In this document: positions 56,611 to 64,000 of the stretch, one piece after another
Layout: every line of letters begins with the position of its first letter
Numbering within the stretch: the first letter of the stretch is position 1
Assembly: GCA_023897205.1 (NCBI GenBank)
Contig: JAHWDD010000003.1
Location: forward strand, 4,219,665-4,283,664
Origin: Exophiala sp. HKRS030
Lineage: Eukaryota; Ascomycota; Eurotiomycetes; Chaetothyriales; Herpotrichiellaceae
Reading direction: 5' to 3'
DNA: 64,000 nt
Notes under the pieces: generated by a model
The model's input: the letters and a program-made list of their open reading frames with translations, nothing else
Database searches by the model: none
Told to the model about the DNA's origin: nothing
Made by a program: the position numbers and the translations under genes

Positions 56611-57059
56611 GTTGGCTAGGGAGTGGCTGCCGTGAACGATTTTTGAAATGAGTGAGGAGTTCTAAGGAGTGAAATATAAATTTAAAAGTGGCCAGAACAT
56701 AATGAGATAGCACAGAGGAATTCAAGTCAGTGCCATCACAAATTATTGTTGTGTATTTTGAGATTCTCCTGAGACAGATGTCGTTAAAAATCGCGGGTCA
56801 AGGCTAAGAGGAAAGGAGCGTCGGGCGCACCTCATCCACGTCTCCCTCGTGCCGCTTTTAGACTTCAATATATTCTTATCTTATCTTTACCACGTCTTCA
56901 ACATCATCGTACCCAAGCATCGCTCCACAGAATACATTCTAAAGTGTAACTTTCCTTTCGACTCTCGACTAATACCTTGCGAGATGTAATTTCCCTATAC
57001 CGGTGCATGAGGGGCATAACGCATTCATCTCTAGTGCACCAACCCGTCCACCATCACGA
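56611..57059. other. Intergenic upstream of the ZIP gene
   Basis: Promoter and leader of the ZIP gene. I found no continuation of the Dicer-like relic here, so its helicase C-terminal, PAZ and RNase III parts are missing from this locus. Confidence 0.4.
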
Positions 57060-57834
57060 GTCGTAGCCACATCGAGTCAACGAAACGCGCATGGCCAGTG
57101 TGGAAGGAGAACCACTGTTGCAACCTCTTTCAGTTGAGGCACAGTTCCAAATCGGGTCGACGTTTCTCTCCATGATACCCTACATATTAGGACAGTTGCT
57201 TGGAGACGATTCGATATCCGATACTGACTCTAGATCACGAACTTTGGATCTCACCACCAGGCTGGCGGCAAGGGCAGGGATATGAGACACTGAGGTTAGT
57301 TGCAGCAGGCCCTTTTTTGGGTGTTAGAATCCTTGCATCATGTTGTTTGCCAGGTGCTTTTTCCTCCAGTGACGGGCTTTTTGTGGATGAGTTTCTTTGC
57401 CTGATGCAGCTCAAGCAATACTTCGTTGAGTATAAGAGCCGGTCAGAGGTGAAGCTCACTTTCGTCATACACCAGAAGGGCTCGCCGTTATATCGAACCA
57501 TAGCTGTTTCCTAGGGTTTCAAGGAGGACGGCGTGCGTCGAGATAACGATTCGCACATCACTCAACACTGCCTTCCAGATCTTATCTTTGCAGCGGTCAA
57601 GATTGGCCGAGCCGACCAGCAGTCTTGTCCTTGCGGCTGGTAATTGTGATTGCTGTACAAGGCCATGGTAGGCGCCGAGGAACCAGACCATTCGTAGTTT
57701 TCATCATCGTTTTAACACGCTGACGATAAATCTGCAGGGAGATCATTCACTCTTTTTTCCAGAACAACGTTCGAGCCCTTCAATAATTCGAAGAGTTGCT
57801 TTGAATATTCAGCAGTAACGGTCAACTGTGCCAT
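57060..57834 (-). pseudogene. Decayed Dicer-like helicase fragment
   Basis: On the minus strand, in order, remnants of the Dicer N-terminal helicase can be read. They are 'YSKQLFELLKGSNVVL' (57810-57760), a Walker A remnant 'CSGKK' (57766-57752), 'KLRMVWFLG' (57700), 'QQSQLPAARTRLLVGSANLD' (57655-57590), 'WKAVLSDVRIVISTHAVLLE' (57570-57510), a DECH-box remnant 'ALLVYDES' (57478-57455) and 'ASLVVRSKVRDLESV' (57260-57210). Order and spacing fit a Dicer helicase of about 230 residues. Several in-frame stops and at least two frame changes make it non-functional. The helicase C, dimerisation, PAZ and RNase III parts are absent. It is head to head with the Argonaute gene, 437 bp away. Fragment and strand are well supported; the subtype (Dcl1 or Dcl2) is not. 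Confidence 0.72.
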
Positions 57835-58271
57835 AGGTTCTCAAATAGAGAAGGCGTTCATTCACAATATATCGAACAGACATTTGCGGTTTTCAACTTC
57901 CCGTGTCCATCTAATTATCATAGTCAGTCAAACTGAGACGCAGGAATGGAAAATCATAAGACCCGAGGACCACAACTATGGTGTTCCCTACCAGGCTCTG
58001 CTCTGGCGTCTCTGACGGATAGCTGTGTGCTCGATACATCAGTATAATAGCCCCAATCGACCTTTGACCAAAAGGAACTTCCGACATCATGTGTAACCTC
58101 GACCGAGCCCTGAAGGAGATCTTGACAAAATTGCAAAAGAAAAGCAGGAATGACATGTTTGTGTAACATGGAATTTGACCCCTCCGCGGGTAGAGCGTAC
58201 AAGGGGACAACAGCTCTTCCGTTTCATCGAAACAATCCTTTTCTGTGAGGTTGACAGCATCTTTTCTGAAC
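57835..58271. other. Spacer between the Dicer relic and the Argonaute gene
   Basis: This should hold the Argonaute promoter and formerly a bidirectional promoter. Two overlapping minus-strand frames (57911-58273 and 57954-58202) are open but unrecognised; they could be the lost N-terminus of the Dicer relic. I cannot show this. Confidence 0.35.
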
Positions 58272-61200
58272 ATGTCTAGAGATCAGTCAAGTCGATCTCG
58301 TGGTCGCGGTCGTGGCGACACATCTTTACCCTTCAACGTTAGGGGTAGAGGATCAGGGCCAGGCGAAGCCGGTGCACAGGGACGTGCCCGCGGTCAACGA
58401 GGGCAATCTACCAACCGTGGAGACGATCTTCATTCTCGGCCTTTTCAGGACAGGTATGGAGGACATCGAGGAAGAGGTGGACATGGTTTTGTGAGAGAGC
58501 GTGGTGGGGACATGCGGCCTGAAGTGACACTATTTTCGTATGATATACTCCACTTGTTAAGCTAAGAGCACTAATCTCTTCCCTAAATATCAGTCATAGA
58601 CCAGGCGACACCGCCGAACCCAATTTGAACATCAAAACCCTTGAGAACGAGATCGAGACCAATATCAAACTCTCACGAAAAAAATCGTCTTCCTTTACGG
58701 CGAGACTGCCTCCTCGGCCGGGCTTCGGCACGCAGGGAAAAGAAGTTTTACTCTGGACAAACCATCTCGAGCTAGTTTCGTACGGCAACCAGGTTCTGCA
58801 CCGATATAGTATCAATATCTTACCCGACCATGCCGGGAGACGACCCGGGGCAAGAAAGCTCGACGGCTGATTGAACTGCTACTTGAGGGGCATCTTTCTC
58901 AGTACGCTACCCGGATTGCCACGGATTTCAAGTCAAATCTTGTTAGCTCTACCGAGCTTGACATTGCTGAACACAGCTACAATGTCGTATATCGGGTCGA
59001 GGGCGAAGACGATGCCCCGGTAAATGCTAGACGCTATCAAATCCGCCTCCTGCGCACTGGTACTTTGACTGTCTCTGAGCTATTGGATGACCTCACCTCA
59101 ACCAACGCCACGGGTTTGTTTGGGTCCAGAGAAGAGATTATTCAGGCGTTGAACATAGTTGTTGGACACCATCCCAAAGCAGCATCACATATTGCATCCG
59201 TTGGTGCGAACCGGCATTATGGGCTGACCGCGGCAGCTTCTGACAGAATGGCACTGGGCGCTGGGCTAGCAGCGATCCGTGGATTTCTCATCAGCGTTCG
59301 AGCCGCCACTGGCCGTCTGCTCTTGAATATTCAAGTCAAGAACGGGGCTTTTTATGAAAATGGCCCTCTAGACCGACTCATGGCTGCTTACTTGGAGAGT
59401 AATGGTCACAAGCTTGTAAAGCTTGCTAACTTCGTCAAGAAACTTGCGATCAATGTCACTCACATCGTTCGGAGGAACAGGACTGGCCATCAAATCCCCA
59501 GAATCAAGGTTATTACCGGGGTCGCCACCAAGAACGATGGTGTCGCCTTAACTCATCCACCAGTTGTACGTGGATACGGGGCTGGACCGAGAGATGTCGA
59601 ATTTTGGCTGGAAAGCTCGAGCGAGGCGTCATCTTCCGCCACAAGTGGACCAAAAGCTAGTGGTAAGAAGAATAAGAGGGCGCCAAAGTCAGGCCCTGTG
59701 CCTCCTCCTAATGGACGATACATCTCCGTCTACGACTTTTTCTCCTCTGGTGTGGAAAGCCTTCCGATTATGGGACCTGACGCTAATGGTCACTAGAACA
59801 CAATATCATCGTCAAGCCCGGCTTACCAGTTGTCAATGTTGGCACGAGGGAAAAGCCATCCTATCTCCCCGCCGAGGTCTGTCAGGTCATGCCTGGCCAG
59901 GCATCAAACGCACAATTGAGTCCTTCTCAGACGCAGCAAATGATACGGTTTGCCGTCCGCAAACCGGCACAGAACGCACAATCTATTGTAACGTCAGGGG
60001 TGCAGATACTGGGCATCGACAGTTCGAGACTTGTAAGGCCTTCCCAAGAGTGGTGACTCGACCACAATTCATAACTTCTACTAATTTGTTCCAGCAACCA
60101 TTCAATATCGACGTTAGACCGAGGTTGATAACCGTTCCGGGTCGTGTGCTAGCGTCTCCCAGCGTAAAGTATGGAGGACAAAGATCCGTACCTACCAGAC
60201 TTGGCAGTTGGGACATGGGGAAGGCTCAATTCACCACTAGAGCAACGTTGAAATCGTGGACATATCTCTGGATTTCATCGCCGTCAACAGTCGATCCGTG
60301 GGCTGATGAAGAAGAGCTGCAAAGTTCCGTGACTCTCTTCACCGCTAAGCTGCTTGAGTTGGGTATCGAATGCCACAGTTGCATGAGAGGCTTGCGAGTG
60401 GAAGTTACCCCTGACACTGTCGAATCGGCAATCGATGGAGCATTTCACAGATTTACATCAAGTCCTAACAGGCCTCCGCCTATGCTCGTACTTGTCATCC
60501 TCCCATCAGCTGACTCGGCAATCTATAGTCGGGTCAAATACGCATGTGATGTGAAAGAAGGCTTGATCAATGTCTGTGTCACGGCCTCCAAGTTTGAGAA
60601 GGGACACTACCGTTACCTCACCAATGTGGCTCTCAAATTTAATCTCAAATTAGGCGGCATCAATCAAAGTCTGGAGTCGTTGCACCTAGGCATCATATCT
60701 GAGGGCAAGACCATGGTTGTTGGTATTGATGTCACTCATCCCTCACCGGGGTCGTCATCGACAGCGCCTAGTGTCGTTGGTATCGTCGCCTCGATCGACA
60801 AGTGGCTTGGACAGTGGCCAGCGGAGCTGGCCATCCAGACAGCGAGGAAAGAGACGGTATCCGGACTGAAAGTGTTGATGAAATCGCGTCTCGCCTTGTG
60901 GGAACGAAGCAATGGTGAGTACCCAGAGAACATTCTTATCTATCGGGACGGAGTATCCGAGGGACAATACAAGTTAGTCCTCGAGGAAGAACTCCCTGAG
61001 ATACGTTCAGCTTGTGTGGAGCTATATCCAGCAAGTCTCACTGAGCGAGGGATACCGCGGATCTCGATCATTATTGTTGGAAAGCGACACCACACCCGAT
61101 TCTACCCTACCAAAATCGAAGAGGCTGACAAATCGTCAAATCCACAAAATGGGACCGTGGTTGATCGTGGCGTCACCGAGGCGCGCAACTGGGACTTCTT

Positions 61201-61570
61201 TATGCAAGCTCACAAAGCGATTCAAGGCACAGCCAGGCCAGCACATTACTATGTTGTCTTTGACGAAATCTTCCAGGGTCTCAAAGCCCCAAAAGGCCGC
61301 TTGAAGAACACATCTGACATGGTCGAGGATCTGACGCATAACTTGTGTTATCTCTTTGGAAGGGCAACTAGTGCTGTCAGTATCTGTCCGCCAGCTTATT
61401 ACGCGGATTTGGTATGTGAGAGGGCGAGATGCTATTTGAGTGGGCTGTATGATCCGTCCACGGCCAGCTCCAGTGGTAGCGTAGTTGGGGGAGGACAAGC
61501 AATCCAGCAACCGGACTCCAATATGGTGAAGATACACGAGAATGTGCGGGATACCATGTTTTACATCTGA
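58272..61570 (+). CDS. Argonaute (QDE2-type) with RG-rich N-terminus, one frame break
   Basis: Four exons are inferred: 58272-58534, 58594-59749, 59797-60032 and 60095-61570, with introns of 59, 47 and 62 nt and good CTAAT branch points. The N-terminal 85 residues are RGG/RG-rich. Next are the N and linker-1 domains ('ARRLIELLLEGHLSQYATRI'), PAZ ('VYDFF', 'LPVVNVG', 'YLPAEVCQVMPGQ') and PIWI. The slicer residues are D764 ('GIDVTHPSPGS'), D837 ('IYRDGVSEGQY') and D990 ('PAYYADLVCERAR'), a DDD set, with E805 as a possible fourth. It binds small RNAs in quelling-type silencing. In exon 2 the frame breaks at CCCGGGG (58844-58850); one extra base restores 1,043 residues. No other break is seen. 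Confidence 0.9.
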
Positions 61571-62589
61571 AGAAGGGGATGATGAGGCTTGGTTCGTCTT
61601 CTGTGACTGTACTGATACGGATAGGAAAGATTGAGTAGTTCTTGAACAATGAGGTCTTGCAACCTCGCAATTACCCAGAATGGCTCAATTTGTCGGCTTT
61701 TGACTCAAAACAACTTCTGTATTCGATCGGCGCATCGGGTTTCACATGTCGGCTTAGAAACGCTTTATAAATCATAATGATCAACAGCCTACCGAGCACT
61801 TGCAACTCTGTCGGTTCTAAAGCTTATGACCTGATGGTGTCCCAAGACAGGGAGTGCATTGCGGTTATCTTGTTAAACCCGTTAGAAATATTTGAACGAC
61901 CAAGAGTCAGTTTAAGATGAACCTTGGCTCCCTCTTCCCCCAAAACGTGTTTCACCACAGAGTTCCGTGGGCAATTTGTCTCTCGCAACATTTGTAGGAA
62001 GCGACCTGGGCATCGAGAGAAGAAAGCCTCCGATAGCAGCAGACACACTGAAGCCAGATTCGAATGGAGATTTTGACTGCAACCCGCGTTGAACGGAAAT
62101 ATATGTACGGAATACTGTCTGGATCAAGGACTTATATACATGCACATAGCCAAAACGTACGGATAGTTTGCCGCCGATCATGAAGCGAGAAGCCACTTTA
62201 TTTTCCCGCCTCATGATTGCCCACAGCGCCAAACTACAACATAATTTCATCTTGTCATGTCAAACACCATCTCATGCATCATCTGGTAGGCTTTCATTTC
62301 GCAGTACATCGACAGTTGGGGCGATTTAGAGCCTGCATGATGGATCAGTATCTCTCATGCCCAATTCTCTTCTGCGTTTGAAGTCGTAACCGAGTCTGGG
62401 TACTCAGTAGGAGAAGACGTTACTGGCTTGTATCATGCCTGGTGAGGGCAGCGCCTGTGGCCGCTTCTGAAGCATGATCCGAAGAATTCATTTCGCGAGG
62501 CCGTCAACAGGTGTCATTATTGGAATGACCCTGGGCGATTTAGCTCATTATGAGCTCGTGGTATTGGTAGACATTCATCCTTTAGATAG
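61571..62589. other. Intergenic between convergent genes
   Basis: Holds the 3' ends of the Argonaute gene (plus) and the PTH11-like gene (minus). It is AT-rich in the middle. The frames at 61824-62250 (minus) are unrecognised. A TACGGAATA variant of the dispersed 9-mer lies at 62104. Confidence 0.45.
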
Positions 62590-63564
62590 TCATGGCACCC
62601 ATCGAGACCAAGCTTTTTCGCACGAAGCGGGTGAGCCGGTAGTTTGTCGACTGACAACAGGGACATTTTCGTCGGTGGCATTTTCATTTGTGACCTGAAG
62701 ATGTAACCATATCTCAGGACGACTTCCTCTCCGCGCCATTTGTTCGGATTTCCTCCGTTTGATGAGTTTGAGAGAACCATATATCGTTGGAGCGTTGGCG
62801 ACAAAGCAGGATACCAATAACTGAATTGAGGCCCACAAGCTTCGTACCGGTTGATATGATGACTCGGCATAGATATAGGCAAGCCGGATACAGGTTATGA
62901 TGATGCAGAAGAAGCCCAAAATGAACAGCGCTAGGACGCGTAGCTTTTCGGACAGGGTTCGATGCTTGACGACGATCAAGGGAAAGGAAATGGCCAATAG
63001 GTGTAAGTCCAGAACGATGTTGGTGGCAGACTGGGTGACAAGTTGGATGTAGGCGCGAATACAGGTGCCCGGGTGGGGGTCGACCTGCCAGTATAGTTTG
63101 AATGGTCGACATTCGAGAAAAGTGGCTAGGACAACGGCAATATAGGACAAGGCCAAGGCGACCCAACACATTCTTATCAGGACCGTGGTCCAGCGCGCGC
63201 GGATCTGGAAGATTTGAGAGTAGAAGAGTAACAACAGACAGTTCTGAAGCCAGTAAAAGGTGGTGATGAGTAACCTTGCAATCAGGGCCAGAATGCTTCC
63301 GATTTTGAGTCGGTGGAGATCACCCTCGTCGAAGTATTGCGAGTTGCCATAGATGGCGTCGTTGGAGGTTCCATAGGACAGAACATACTGATTGACGACG
63401 ATACGACCACTGGCGACAGCGATGGCTGCTAGGCAGACCCATGTGCTGACATCAAAGTAGCCAAGTTTGACTCTGGCCGAGACAATTCGGACAAGCAGAA
63501 TGACTATGGCAAAAGCCGTGCAGATGTAACCTGTCACTCGTGCGTCATGGGATGAAGTGATCAT
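62590..63564 (-). CDS. PTH11/SAT4-type seven-helix integral membrane protein
   Basis: This is a 324-residue intronless protein with seven predicted membrane helices: 'GYICTAFAIVILLVRIVSA', 'VSTWVCLAAIAVASG', a helix near 'IGSILALIARLLITTFYW', 'CWVALALSYIAVVLATFL', 'SATNIVLDLHLLAISFPLIV', 'VLALFILGFFCIIITCIR' and 'WASIQLLVSCFVANAPTIYG'. The 'ECRPFKLYW...PGTC' loop, 'ATNIVLDLHLL' and 'CFVANAPTIYG' are hallmarks of the fungal rhodopsin-like/PTH11 domain. Members act as surface-sensing receptors or have unknown roles. The C-terminal 50 residues are polar. The extracellular CFEM domain of canonical Pth11 is absent. The start Met is followed directly by the first helix. Confidence 0.85.
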   Translation of the reverse strand: MITSSHDARVTGYICTAFAIVILLVRIVSARVKLGYFDVSTWVCLAAIAVASGRIVVNQYVLSYGTSNDAIYGNSQYFDEGDLHRLKIGSILALIARLLITTFYWLQNCLLLLFYSQIFQIRARWTTVLIRMCWVALALSYIAVVLATFLECRPFKLYWQVDPHPGTCIRAYIQLVTQSATNIVLDLHLLAISFPLIVVKHRTLSEKLRVLALFILGFFCIIITCIRLAYIYAESSYQPVRSLWASIQLLVSCFVANAPTIYGSLKLIKRRKSEQMARRGSRPEIWLHLQVTNENATDENVPVVSRQTTGSPASCEKAWSRWVP

Positions 63565-64000
63565 TGTGGGAGCTTCATTTCCAAGGCAAGTGGGCGTGAT
63601 CTGTCAAGGTGTAGAGGTATGTCCGATACTTGGTGTTGGCGACGGTGAGAGTGATGTCGAAGGGTCTCGAGGACGGCGGCTTAGAGGGAATTGATCGTCA
63701 TTGTTGAGAATCAGGAATTGTGTCTTATCAAGTTATCAACAATGGTGTCAAAGGTGTCGTGCAAGAGTGGGTGAGTGGCACTGTCAAGGTTGAAGAAATT
63801 GGGTGAGAAAACTGGGGAAGGACCTGAAGTGGATGATTTTGGGGGTTGGTTGGACCGAGAGGAGAAGAGAGGAGGGGGGGCGCGCTGAGGCGGCAGTGGG
63901 AGGAGGTTCGGGTGGGTTCTTCCTACCCGAAGTCAATAATTAATTGACCAAGAAGAATCCACTTGCTCCGTACTCCGTGTTTACGTACATGCACAGACTG
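63565..64000. other. Upstream region of the PTH11-like gene, window edge
   Basis: Promoter and leader of the PTH11-like gene. A G8 run lies near 63874. GCTCCGTACTCCGTG at the very end is a pair of partial copies of the dispersed TACTCCGTA word. No gene is seen before the window ends. Confidence 0.4.

Noticed and set aside
59750..59796. Apparent frame break in the Argonaute PAZ region
   Set aside because: A 47-nt intron with branch point GCTAATGG and acceptor CACTAG explains it and restores the conserved PAZ sequence, so it is not counted among the homopolymer breaks.

Overview
The window is nuclear DNA from a filamentous ascomycete (Pezizomycotina). The evidence is fungal gene families, 47-66 nt introns with GTAAGT-like donors and CTAAC/CTAAT branch points, a Zn2Cys6 regulator, a PTH11-type receptor, an Argonaute, and a transposon relic with a RIP-like base bias. 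I cannot place the species; Eurotiomycetes or a neighbouring class is a guess.

Layout. 0.5-7 kb: an F-box protein, a short-chain dehydrogenase and a Fungal_trans_2-type regulator without a zinc cluster. 7.6-17 kb is a housekeeping block: a CID-domain (Rtt103-like) RNA polymerase II CTD binder, a GH47 alpha-mannosidase, Mediator subunit 20 sharing a divergent promoter with it, and an FAD/NADPH flavoprotein with a CCGGGCC motif and no FMN domain. 17-35.4 kb is a gene-poor tract. It holds one TALE homeobox gene (27.5-28.3 kb), a 538-bp element with terminal inverted repeats, minisatellites, a doubtful copia relic and many copies of a TACGGAGTA motif. 35.4-38 kb: an 806-residue fungal protein of unknown function. 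38.6-41.2 kb: a secreted DUF1996 protein with a long Ser/Thr tail. 44-46.8 kb: a Zn2Cys6 regulator. 47.8-49 kb: the mitochondrial phosphate carrier. 50.8-52.9 kb: a Cdc4-like F-box/WD40 protein. 55.4-56.6 kb: a ZIP9/Atx2-like transporter. 57-61.6 kb: a decayed Dicer helicase divergent from a nearly intact Argonaute. 62.6-63.6 kb: a PTH11-like membrane protein.

Three signals stand out. First, a Dicer-like helicase relic with several in-frame stops sits head to head with a QDE2-type Argonaute, an RNAi locus in which one half has decayed. Second, five reading-frame breaks in four otherwise intact genes are each repaired by one extra base in a C or G run, so they look like homopolymer errors in the assembly. 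Third, the 9-mer TACGGAGTA is over-represented between genes, and its first seven bases are also the TA target plus first five bases of the inverted-repeat element.

Introns and exon joins were worked out by hand from splice signals, frame and remembered family patterns. No alignments or database searches were run. RNA genes were looked for by eye only and none was supported.
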